A stretch of 64,000 nucleotides of DNA, from contig NC_049979.1 of assembly GCF_000003815.2 (NCBI RefSeq), forward strand, positions 6,542,196 to 6,606,195. Direction: 5' to 3'. Positions 1-10,800 of the stretch are shown here, piece after piece; within the stretch, counting starts at the first letter, position 1, and each line of letters starts with the position of its first letter. The DNA comes from Branchiostoma floridae (lineage: Eukaryota; Chordata; Leptocardii; Amphioxiformes; Branchiostomatidae). A program made the translations under genes and the position numbers. The notes under the pieces are model-generated. The model worked only from the letters and a program-made list of their open reading frames with translations, was not told the origin of the DNA and ran no database searches.

Positions 1-436
1 TCTCATACATCAAGTCTGATTTAACCAGTGATACATCGGCTGATTTCTTAAGATACAATGTAGTTTTAATCAAAGTAAAGTTGCCACTGCAGTGTTTACG
101 CATCATGTTAAAATTGTTGCTACTTGGATTTTTTATTTCAAACAAGTCTACATGATGATATGAAAACAGTTTCATTTGAAGAATGTATGCATCCATACCT
201 GCAATGTACTTCTGTCATACTAACATTACAGACTGTAAATGGACACAGTATGTATGAGTTGTCAGAGTTGCATTTTTGTTTTCTATTTAGTCCGGAACCA
301 GATTATTTTTACTGGTTTCCTTTTTATTGTTGTTGTCATACAAGATAATTGTTGCAGGTGAACTTCTCATCATATTCTGGCTACCTACACAGTTGTCATG
401 AACTACTCTGTGGCTATTTCACCGTAATAAATTATT

Positions 437-769
437 GTGAGGTATATCAAATGTGTCGTCCTTTTTGTTGCATTAGCCATATCCGATCATATCCAATTTG
501 TGCTGGATTCCAAACAAATCAATGACGACAAACAAAGTTGTTTAATCCATGATGTTTGGTATAAGTTGTGCACCGATAGACCCATGTATTACACGAAATG
601 CAATGAAGTATTTCCGACAAAATGCAATAGCATCTGCCAGACCCCAGTCAACATCGTGCAGGAACTTGCAGATGTCTTCGCCTTCTATAAGCCATATCAC
701 AGAGGTCAGAACGCATGTGCGGCGACAGGAATTTTAGGTATGTCAAAGGGTAAAGCCCCGAAATTGTAA
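437..769 (+). other. Open reading frame, Cys-rich, unrecognised; possibly not a gene
   Basis: A 110-codon open frame. It begins at a GTG, not an ATG, so if real it would be an exon interior and not a complete gene. The first residues are hydrophobic (KCVVLFVALAI), followed by five cysteines spaced x9, x9, x7, x3 in the middle. The last third runs into the inverted-repeat element at 686-1007, so that part is repeat-derived. The cysteine spacing does not match a family I can name; ShK-type domains were considered but the spacing is wrong. I see no strong acceptor or donor. Chance is the likelier explanation. Confidence 0.15.
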
Positions 770-1007
770 ACAATCCTTGTCTCGACCATTGTTTTGCATA
801 ACAATGTGCAGACGGGTTTTGTTTTCAACATCGGAAGCCTACCTCTGATAGATGGTCACCTATAACAAGGTTGGAAACCAATGTCAGATTTTTGCTTTTT
901 TTCTCTTTGCTTTGCTCTTTTCTTTGCTTTTTCTCTCTTTGCTTTGACATATTACCTAGAATTCCTGTCGCCGCACATGCGTTCTGACCTCTGTGAGAGG
1001 GCTTATA
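686..1007. mobile_element. Fold-back (MITE-like) element with about 63-bp inverted ends
   Basis: The left arm at 686-748 and the right arm at 942-1007 are inverted copies of each other with few differences. Both contain the stretch reading GGTCAGAACGCATGTGCGGC or its complement. The interior is about 190 bp and includes a pyrimidine-rich CTTTG repeat at about 899-945. No coding capacity was seen. A target duplication could not be fixed because the outer limit of the arms is unclear. Similar short open frames on both strands across the arms are a by-product of the palindrome. Confidence 0.7.
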
Positions 1008-3761
1008 CGAGACAGACGGACAGCTCAAACCGTCGGTGTCAGCCGGAGGTGAAACCGGTTACGGAGTGACTCCTGACCTTAAATCCCAGCCAGGTGAGTT
1101 GACGGTGTTGATACAGCTGCTGTATGTCAAGAAGCGAGCGATGGAGGGAGAGATGACACAAAGATACCCATAAACCCACCTGGAACAAACACAGGTGTGC
1201 ATGACGGCCCTGCCACGCCCACCCCTCCTCCGTGCTCCGCGTTTGAGGTCTGTTTATGGTTGCACGCCTGCTGTCTACATTTCATCTTTCATGCGCCCTG
1301 TCACCACAGTTGTTGCTCTTTGATGTTTGTAACCTATTCACCCCTGCGACCGACTGCCTTGCGCAATCAAGGATCCGGCAAGTGTAGTCTACATTGAGAG
1401 GTGGCATACAAGGTTTACGAGGTGACCATCTAAGGTTCATCTAATGTTGAGTCGATGACATGTCTATCACACGCCCTTCAGATAAGCGTCGCTTGATGTC
1501 AGGACGGGAAAGGTACGGCATCTGTTCTACGATGGCTATCAAATGAAATGTTCTCCGGTGAGAAGCAGCAAATCCAGGTTCTATTTCGGACAGAATCAAA
1601 TCGTTCAGGTTATTTTATCATTTAGGGCTAAATCGTCTGTTTCACTAAGACCAGATTGGTGCCAGGCATGCGAAATGTACATTTTAAAGGGCAATATCAT
1701 TTGTATTATATTGGGGGACAATATATTTTGTATTTGAAATGAAGGAGTCACTTTGCTATGTTTTGCAAGAAGCAACCTTATTCTCATGCATACACTGCAA
1801 AATCTAATATGTATTAAACGTTAATACTGTTAACGACGGGGAAAAGCATCCTGCTTACTCATCTACTCACTCACCCTTCCCTCTATCTATAACTTACACT
1901 ATAAATACGTCCTCCTTTCACTTCGACCGAATGATTCAGACCCCCCCCCCCCCTCAGCGACACCCCTGTGGGGTTTTTAGAGGGTAACCAAGACGAAGAC
2001 GAAGATCTCGAACTGATACAAAAGTAGTCTCAGTGACGTCCCACAATTCCCTTTCTATCGCTTTCTATCCTCCTTCAAAGGCAGTCGCGTGTTTCTCACA
2101 GCATGAACAGGATAGTCCAAAAGTTGGTTTATCTTTAGATACGTACCGAATGACAGTTTATGACCTGTGTATTTTTCTGTGCACCATGTAGTTATGAGGT
2201 TCTGTTGCAGGCCTCTTGTCGGCAGCCTTTCTTGCTCGGCAAGTCCACATGGAGCAAACACAGGTGCATCGGCAGGGGAGGGGGGACGCATCGCGCCTTG
2301 TTTAGAGTGTGGATGCAGATTTGTAAACATCCGCGATTCAGATATTCTTTGCTGGGGCGGTGTCTTCCTTTGATGTGAAGTAAACTTTCCCAACAACGGA
2401 GAACAATGGCAGTTGTGTGTCCGGGGACACGAGGGGAAAGGGTCACAAGGCGGTCAAGCATGTGGTTGTAGTTCATCCATCCGGGCTCTATCACGGGTCT
2501 GTCGACCGCGGCGTAAAAACTGTGCAACATCCCTGTGACGTCTGTTCTCTTCGTCTTTGTCTAGTCCATGGCATTAGCTGTACCATAATCATCATAATCA
2601 TCTGTCGACCCCCGGGGGAACGGGGTTATAGTTATGACCTAACAAAGTTCAGATCATGTACTATTAAAAATTATAATCCAGTTTCACGTCTTAACTTTCA
2701 TTAGCTAGCAGGCCTTGGAGTTGTTCTGGTGTTTTCATTGGCTACCAGATTTCGCTTTAGAGTCCTCTTTGACTAGCAGTTGTTTTCATTGGCTAGTGGT
2801 TCTTCTAGCGTTTTAATTGGTTATCAGTTCAATTCTTTACATTTTGATATCGCTATAAGTTGTACTTGCCTGAAATGAAAAAGGAGAGGTCAGAATACTT
2901 GGTGCTACGCCACTATTTCTATGGAATAGATCGGAAGACTATTGTGTATGACTATAAAAGATGCGGACGAGTGAGAAGACAAATACAATATCTCAAACAC
3001 CCTTATATCAGTTCAGATAACATTTTATTATATCACGATATAAAATCTCAAGGATTTCTTCGTCTTTTTACACAGACAATAAATAGATGTGAACTTCAAA
3101 TAATTATTCTTTAGCTTGTTCATACACTTCTTACAAAATACATATTCCAACGAAAATGTTGGTTCAAGTTATAAAAGGAAATACATCTTTCATCTCCGTT
3201 ATCAGAGAATAACATTAAAGGAGGTTCATTCACGGACTTGGTTATAGTTACATTTAGTAATGCACATATCAAGATTAGCCCCAAGGGGAATGTGGGCGCA
3301 AGGTGGGCCTTTCACAAGCTCAAGGACGAAATGTGACATACCTTTACCTGAAGCCTTGCACAAATATAAAGTTTTCAAGAAGCAGGGCAACACTTCACTT
3401 TCAGTTGTGTAAATACTTAAAAGACAAGCAAAAGCTGTGAGCTGAGGTAACGATGGTGTTCGTCTCATACTATGGAGTTGTCCATGAAACCAAGGGCATC
3501 TCTGATCTATCGCTCCGGCTATTCATTCAACAGTGGTACCGGTCTTAAAACGAATAAACCTGCTATTTAATAGTATATGCTAGGACAGTAAAAAAATGAT
3601 GAAGAGAACCAAACAGTTTTCCAGAATAACACTTTTGTGTGGTAGGCAAAGTTGTTAGGGTTTGATTTCCTAGTCTCGTCAGACATGAACACAGAGCAAG
3701 TCTCAGAGAATGATGATACATGTATTAGAAACAGGTGAGACAAACTCCTCTCGCCTGTTTC

Positions 3762-3780
3762 TGACGTCAGAGTGACGTCA
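3762..3780. promoter_or_regulatory. Pair of consensus CRE palindromes (TGACGTCA)
   Basis: Two perfect 8-bp CREB/ATF-type sites lie at 3762-3769 and 3773-3780, 11 bp apart start to start (about one helical turn). They sit next to a small inverted repeat (AGAAACAGG / CCTGTTTCT, about 3727-3763). The location is intergenic, about 3.5 kb beyond the end of isthmin. Only the match to the known motif is seen; function is not shown. Confidence 0.3.
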
Positions 3781-4990
3781 TGACCTGGGCACCGTGAGTA
3801 TCGTCTGGACATGTATCGTGCGGATGGTGGGAAATTTTCAGACCGACTAGTCTTCAGATAACCTAGTCCGGCTATCACGACCAACAGATTACCAAACAGA
3901 AATGGGGGGGGGGGTAACTTCAATAAAATGTGGAGCAGGCTGGAGCCACACGATGGACAGTGCACATGTCCAGCCTGGTTTGCATCTAGAGCGAACTGGA
4001 CACAGTCGTCATTCTAACACATAAAAGTTGCGTTGTATTGACTTACTCTCTGGAACTGGAGACGAGGACACGAAAACTAACAAAGGGACGGACGATATTT
4101 CGACAGGTGACACTTGAGCATAGCCCCTACTGTTAAACAGTACTCAGTAGGCAGGTTAGGAACACGGTGTGTCCTTTCCCCATGATACGAATGGTATCCG
4201 CAGCTAGAGCTGACAGGAAAAGTTCATCCGACGTTTCCAAGCCTCTAGTTAACAGGTATGCTAATACTACAAATCATATAGTGGGATTTTCTTTGGCTTC
4301 CTCAAACAAGATGCATTTGGTCTATTCAGTAGTTTCCCTGTATAACGTTATTTGGTCTGAGCCAACATGGCAAGGTTAGAAGTAAATGCAGATGGAGGCT
4401 GACCAGAGCCCCCTGTGCTGCTACAAATGTTGCGTCAAATGGACACAGTTCCCCGTCACCTCTCATCAGTGGAGCCGGTTTGGGCCCAACACCCCCGAAG
4501 ACTGACTCCTGAGCACTACATGCACAATTTTCTGGCACCTTGTCAGGGAAGAAGAGATGCCCTGCACCGGACGGGTCGCTAGTTTTGTAGTCATATTCTC
4601 ATCCGTTAATTACGTCGGCTTGACCAGTGTCAGACGTGACCAGTGTCTGTATTGTTTATGGTAGTATCGGAAATAAGTCCTAATATCGTAGTTGTTAATG
4701 TTTTAGTCGGAGGATAGCACAGTTGCAGTACTAGTACGTGGTGTCTGTTGGAGTTTTTCCTGTGTGACGATCTGGGCGCCACATGTGGTGAAAGCCGCTC
4801 GTCCAATATCGGGCCCTAAACAGCTACACGGTCTAAACAAACTCCCGATGTGCGCGGCTCGTCAGAAGGTGGCCGTGTAAGCACCTCGTTAGGGCGCGGA
4901 TAAGTGGTTTAGCCAGGGGCCCCGCCCTTCCCGCGCCGACGGGTGCGAGCGTTCACCCTCCCGGGGATGGGCGCCAGCAGTCGGACAGAC

Positions 4991-5104
4991 CTGTACTGCT
5001 CCGTCCCTGTGTGTAGTTTGTCTCTACCAGACTCCATAGGTCGCTGGCTGTACTACTCCGTCCCTGTGTGGAGTTAGTCTCTTCCAGACTCCACAGGTCG
5101 CTGG
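4991..5104. repeat. 57-bp tandem duplication, two copies
   Basis: Copies at 4991-5047 and 5048-5104 are near identical, each starting CTGTACT and ending GGTCGCTGG. Each copy contains the GTCTCTACCAGACTCC-type terminal sequence of the fold-back element at 5075-5251. It therefore looks as if the left end of that element was duplicated together with its flank. Confidence 0.8.
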
Positions 5105-5251
5105 AAAAACCGTAGAAATGGAACTAAGCAGGCCAGAAAAGTACAGCCGACTAGGGAACAGCGCGCGGCCGTACTTCTCTTGTCGGCCAACTTTTCAATT
5201 TGTTCCATTTCTACGGTTTTTCCAGCGACCTATGGAGTCTGGTAGAGACTA
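5075..5251. mobile_element. Fold-back MITE with about 50-bp inverted ends (TAGTCTCT... type)
   Basis: The left arm 5075-5124 and right arm 5202-5251 are inverted repeats. The ends read TAGTCTCTTCCAGACTCC (left) and TAGTCTCTACCAGACTCC (right, minus strand). The arms continue inward through a segment containing GGAAAAACCGTAGAAATGGA. The loop is about 77 bp. The terminal sequence matches elements at 38850-39019 and, in part, 30019-30390. No clean target duplication is seen here, probably because the left end is rearranged by the 57-bp duplication. Confidence 0.7.
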
Positions 5252-5581
5252 GAATATAGTACGGCCCGACCAAAGATGAGTCACCTGTGACACAATGATG
5301 GCACGAACATTGCACAAGCACCTGTCACAGCACACTGACTCACAGACGATATTGTCACTTTCGTCGAACTGGCGTCCTAGTCTCCCGTGTACTTATATGC
5401 TCGGCACTTTTGAAACGTCTGGCCTTCTTTTTTATCCATGACATTTGGTACAAGTAAACTACTGGCCTTGCTTGGAAAAACGCCACGGGGGTACGCAGCG
5501 GAGGGATGCTTCAAGTCGGCCTGACGGGGTCCTGTAGTCAATCTGTGCCGCGAACACTGGTCTATGACCTGCACTTTTTTC

Positions 5582-5658
5582 TAGCCTGGTATCCAGCCGT
5601 AATATAGCTCCCGAGTCTCTTCTCTCCGGGAGTTATATTACGGCTGGATACCAGGCTA
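5582..5658. mobile_element. Short palindromic MITE, TAGCCTGGTATCCAG ends
   Basis: A 77-bp near-perfect palindrome whose ends read TAGCCTGGTATCCAGCCGTA inward from both sides. The flanks are C(T)6C on the left and C(T)7C on the right, compatible with an 8-9 bp target duplication altered by one-base slippage in the T run. A longer relative lies at 28862-28974. Confidence 0.75.
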
Positions 5659-7118
5659 CTTTTTTTCACCAAGGTAGATACGGACGGACGGTGTATTTCA
5701 GAGCGCCATTTTCCACATGAGAGTTTTAGCTTCAAACGGAAAGTGAAGGTTTTGCTATTGTCGGCAATACGTAATATTAATTTTGAACGTTTACAGTTTT
5801 CAGATTTCGTCAATCTTATTGTTCTGAACTTCACTATTGGGTAGGCTTGCACAAGAGAATCAATGCATTGCGGTCGGGACTACCTACTCATCAACCGTCC
5901 TGTTCATGTCATTCCGCATCTGGAGTGACGTAACGAGGAGACCATGTTCTTAGATCTTCAGCCGAGTCAAAATCGTCTGAACTTTACTGTAAAGGACAGA
6001 TCTGATGGAAAATATGGCCATGTGGAGGGATGAAACGGAGAACGACGCAAACGAGCAAAATTCCGGTCGCGCTGGACTGACCAGCGCGGCAACTTTGTTG
6101 GTGTCGAAACTCCTTTGATTTCCGACCCGTGTTATTTGATTTCTGGTGAACTGTTTGAGATGTGATGGCTGCCGTTAGCCTTTGACAGCTGAGTTCCAAG
6201 TGATCCGTCGCTTTGAAGCGGTGTGTGTGAAGAAGGAATGGTGGATCTAACGTGGTTCTCCGCGCTCGGAACTTTGATTCCTCGACCATGATATTGAATT
6301 TATTCGTCTTTTAAACAGAACTCTACCGTAGCTAAGGGGCTTACTTCGTTACGTTTTCACTTTGGCTTCATATGTCGTGTCTCAGGACGTCATGTTGTAC
6401 GTTCCAAGACATGGTTCTGTTTTTTTGTGTGTGAAGAATATACGAAATGGCATTAACACATTAACAGTGTTTGTGACAAGAAGTCAACTGTGCTTGGAAA
6501 CTTAGTCTTGTGATGCTTGACAAAACAGGATCATTATAACACACTGTACTGGTGTGGTTGGTTCGGTTTGGTCGAACAACACATTTGACCGTCAAGGGCA
6601 TTGCACCCTTTCTAACAATGCAACTCCATCTTACTGTCGCAGTGAAGTTCTGTTTGACTTGGCAGAGATAGCGCTCACATGACGTGAGGTGAGCGGGGAA
6701 CGCGTCAGCCGTGTCACCATGGAGGGAAAAAAAGCCTTCACCCACATAAACCCTACGGAGCTGGTATGTATATGTTATACTTGTTATCCCCAAAAAAGCC
6801 ATCCCTGCCGTTACACTTCAAACACCCTGAAACATGACAAGTATGTCGGAAGGAACCACTTCCAACAGCTGCTGAGAGACGAGAATCGTCTGTGTTCACC
6901 CAGCCGCCATGGACGGCACTCTTTAACTCACCGCACCGCTGATCAGCCACAACCTGTGGAACTGACGAGTTGTACCAGAAATAACAAAGTTTGTTTCCGA
7001 TTATTAATCTGTGTCCTCGCACGAACTGTTGCCTTTGGTTCGATTGTAAATAACCCTGTGGAATACAGGCAATGGTGAGGTCCATGGCCTTTCGTCCAAC
7101 GAAGTGATTTCTAGTCTG

Positions 7119-7124
7119 TTTATT
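7119..7124 (-). terminator. Possible poly(A) signal of isthmin
   Basis: AATAAA on the minus strand, about 170 bp past the isthmin stop codon at 7292-7294. It is the nearest canonical signal I saw; cleavage at this site is inferred. Confidence 0.35.
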
Positions 7125-7291
7125 TCCCAGCCATTGTAAAGATGACGTTCCAAGCCTAACGGGTTCTGGTGTACACAGACGCGTCATTCTGGCAGTGCAA
7201 TATCCTGTACAAGGTGTAGGATATGCTACAGTGTATCATGGTTTAATTGTGTTCTTTCTTTGGTCTTTTTCATCATATGTGTTGTTCAGGC

Positions 7292-7803
7292 TCAGTAGTT
7301 CTTGGCTTCCTCCACTTGTCTGTACAGCTCATTGTCGTCAGGATTGTCGGGACACTCCTGCGCATTGTTGGGCGGCCTGACTTGGTTATAACGAGTCCAG
7401 TCCCCCTTACAGAGGATCCAGGGCATGATGTCTACCCTGTAGTGCAGTTCTCGCGAGATCTCAGTGCTAATGAGATTTGGCGTACCAGCTGCCTTTCCTC
7501 TGGTGATCAGTCTCATCTCGCCATCGTAACAGCAATGCTGGGCGGCGAGGCTGGTGCTCTCCCGACTGAGCAACGACCGTATGCAGTACCGTGCACCAGG
7601 CTTGTACACGTCCAGTCGCTCTCTGGGCCCGGACGCGTCCACCCAGCGCACGATGCGGTTGTGGATGGGGTCCCAGACCTGGTTGTTGTAGGGCAGGTTG
7701 ACCGGGTAGAAGCACGGGCAGCTGGGAAGGTCGTCCAACTTGGACAGGTAGGCCAGCAGGAACTCCGAGCGGCACTTCATCCACTGCTCACAGCTGTCCA
7801 CAT
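7292..7803 (-). CDS. ISM: Isthmin exon 4: AMOP domain and stop codon
   Basis: The acceptor is a pyrimidine run ending CAG at 7806-7804. The exon starts with two bases that complete an Asp codon, giving DVDSCEQWMKCRSEF. About 169 residues follow to a TGA at 7294-7292. The whole AMOP domain is here: a conserved Cys set (DSC, MKC, SCPC, RYCIR, QHCC, ILCKGDW), the DASGP motif, and the TRGKAAGTPNLISTE block shared with vertebrate isthmins. The C-terminus ends EEAKNY, like the EAREY end of vertebrate isthmin. AMOP domains are extracellular and disulphide-bonded. The family assignment rests mainly on this exon. Confidence 0.95.
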
Positions 7804-10800
7804 CTGGAGAGGAAAGAAAAGAAAAATTGAGAGATTCATCCACCAGTCACAGTTATCTACTTTTGTACTCCTTGTGAACGGCAGATGTCTGTGCGTAACA
7901 TGAATACCAAATTTGAATGGTTTGAGAGAGTACTTGTATCTTATGAAACCCGTTCAGTCTTCAGTCCATTGCTCATACAGCACTAGCTAAGACCGTCCCT
8001 GTGTGATATTCCCTTTATCTCAGTACCGGCAACAGCTGTCTACATCTGTAGTAGGATGTCACACACAGGGCATCACCCACAAGTGGGAGACGAGCAGTTC
8101 ATTCCAGTTGTCGACACTTGCAAACCAGACAAAACATACGTAACAGAGGTTTCGTCTTTGGCTAGGGATTGTCCAGCAAGGAAAACGGACAATGTGACAC
8201 GGTTTAAAATGAGTCCCCAAAGCCGTTTAAGTGTTTTTGGATAGACTGGGTCGCCCACATCATTTTAGAAACTCAACATTTTGCCCTAACATCATTTTGT
8301 TATTTTCTGGAAGAAAAGAAGACATTTTCTACGAAGAGGAGTGATGGATGATGGAAAGAAAAGTGATCTCGATCCAGTTTTAGCTCACTGAAGAGCTAGT
8401 CTTGGTGAGACCCTTGATGATATTTTCCCGTAAGTCTGTACAATGCAAATCTGTTTTAAACATCTGCGGCCGAACCTGACGACCCCGCTGGATGCGGATG
8501 CTGCTTGTCTTGTAAGGTGACCTGATGATATGACGAAGCGCCAGCCGCGCTGTGTTACGACAGGTGCACGGTGTTACTGCACCGTCAGATCGCGCTACGG
8601 TCCTCCCCCGGCCGACACGCCCCTCCGCCCCGCCCCTTTCATGACAGGAAGATTTCAGAAGGAATTTTGCTAAAGAGGAGCGGATGTCCTACGACTGTAA
8701 CACTGTTGTACTATTTAGGACAAGATGTAGCAAGTGAGGCAGATACTGTCCAGTGGCTGTGCGTCTTTGTAAAGTGCTCCGCACATCGCAAGATAATTTC
8801 TGCCTGAACGCCAGCATAACTCTCCCGCGTACGCGTGTTTTCCCGCTGCTTGGCCGGTACTCCGCCCCTGCACGGTAAGATAGACAGCCCTAACGCACCT
8901 GTGGTAACAAGGTAAGACGAGTCGTCCCGACACACGGCCCCGTGCTATCCTCGGGGAACAGCGGACCTAAGGGAAAGTAGGCGAAGGGGACATGGATACT
9001 GATTTCATCGAAAACCCTGACAGTACTTGCCAGATCAGCAAATCAGTCCACCACTCCAAGGTGACCACGTATGATAGCCCAGCAGGTTTCTCACCAGTAC
9101 GAAACACGCCGAGCAAAAAATTGCTAGTTGGGCTGAATCCTTGTTCAGCGTAGACGTTTTCATGTTATTTCTAATTAGTGTGCGTGGTCTTTCCCGTGAT
9201 TTGTAGAAAACCAGGGCCGTCCTGTCGAGTCTGTACTTTGTACGGGTATGATTTTTTTATACCCGTACCAACCCTACTTGGGACTATGACATCCATGCTC
9301 GGCTGTCCTTTCTTCTGACAGGACCTACTAGTATGATGCTACTGTCTAGGTTGTGTTCGGTGAAAAAACAACAAGCGACTAAGGAAACTGTCTAAAAGAA
9401 AGATGACCCGGTAAGATAGTATTGTAGCTGCTCGGTTATACAAACTGTGCAATAACAGGATACGTATGTTTTCTTACATTGATCGGGTTGAAAGCCTTAC
9501 TATACTAGCACCTGTTTTCCTACATGTCTCCATGTGCCGGGGCCGCAACATTGACGTAATGAAACCAACGTTAGGGACAAATTTGTCACGTCAAACGCAA
9601 TTGTTACTGTGCTTGGTTGCGTCAAAGGACGAGAGCAGTGGTGACGTCATGAAGCATGTTTCTCACTGCACACGCACGCGATGACGTCTTCTGTGACAAC
9701 ATGTTCTACCGGAGGTGTTTGCATAGGAAACGTTCATTCAAACAATCCAAATGTTGTTGCCGATCTTGCACCACCCTTTAGGCCATGGGTAGTCAACAAG
9801 CCTCTCTCCTGTTCTCAATGCTGAAAATTGACTTTATCGTCTTTACAACCGCCCATGGAAACATTATACTTATTTTGTGCTTATCCATATCTGATATTTT
9901 TACCAAGCTACATTGTGTCAATTTATAACTTGTGATTGTTTTGATCCGATGATAAAGGTCACAAGACAGAACGCCCAGTTATGGTCCCTGTGTTCTGACG
10001 TATGAGTTAATGATGTCAGAACACAGCCCTGCGTCACCGGTCCATGTCCCCGCAGCATTTATACAATATAGTAATAGTTACCACTGAGTTTGCCTACGCC
10101 GTACCTTCGCCAATTAATGGTCGGACGCTTTGGAGCGGTCCCACCTCCCGACAAAGGGCCGAGACGGCTGGATGACGGCAGAACTAGCGGTGATAAGTAG
10201 CACCTGCACCTGCGGTTGTGGCCACACAAAGACGTGTTTCCCCACATAGTCCTGGCGTTCAACAACGTCAATATTAACTTAGGGAGTTACATGAGATGGG
10301 GCCTAACGCGGTTCGTTACAGAGATCTGGCGAGAGGCAAACATGCGGTTGATGCGGCATGCTTACATCCTGCGCCATATTTGAGCGGCATGACGCGATGC
10401 CATCTAAAAAGTAAAGTACAACATTTTCGACAAACTCAGGCAAACATCATCGAGATGTAATCATGACGTTTTTTTCTTTGTCCAGGTTAATCAGGGGCTC
10501 TCTTTTGACCCACTTCCCATGGACATCTATCCTCACCTCCCTGTGCACTAACAAACGCCTGGGCTTTTCTAAGGGTGGTTTATTGTTCATCCCCACGCGG
10601 GTCTACCGCTGTCGAGATAAAAAGGCGATGAAGTCAAGTTTGCGCAACAAATCCGGACCCCCCGCCCTTGTTTGTATAGGTTCATGTCCCGTGAAGGCGG
10701 AAAAGCTTATATCTAAAAACAAACACGGAGAACTACATGTTACACACACAACAAGAGCTGGCAGGAAAGTGAGCTGTTTGGGGCACCACGCCCCCGGCAC

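Larger units (their letters stand above)
1..7291. other. Intergenic region downstream of isthmin; no gene recognised
   Basis: No exon of a recognisable family was found on either strand. The longest open stretches are isolated, lack convincing splice sites and resemble no family I know. The region holds several fold-back elements, listed separately (686-1007, 4991-5251, 5582-5658), poly-C near 1951-1963 and poly-G near 3905-3913. One Cys-containing open stretch at 437-769 is listed separately with low confidence. Confidence 0.6.

Noticed and set aside
437-769. ShK-type domain in the Cys-rich frame
   Set aside because: Cysteine spacing (x9, x9, x7, x3) does not fit the family pattern, and a sixth cysteine is missing.
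7247-7903. 218-codon plus-strand open frame over the AMOP exon
   Set aside because: The opposite strand encodes a clear AMOP domain with a correct splice acceptor. The plus frame has no family features.
8041-8100. Minus-strand CSSPTCG as a TSP1 remnant
   Set aside because: It is followed by a stop, has no WSxW motif, and the single match is too short.
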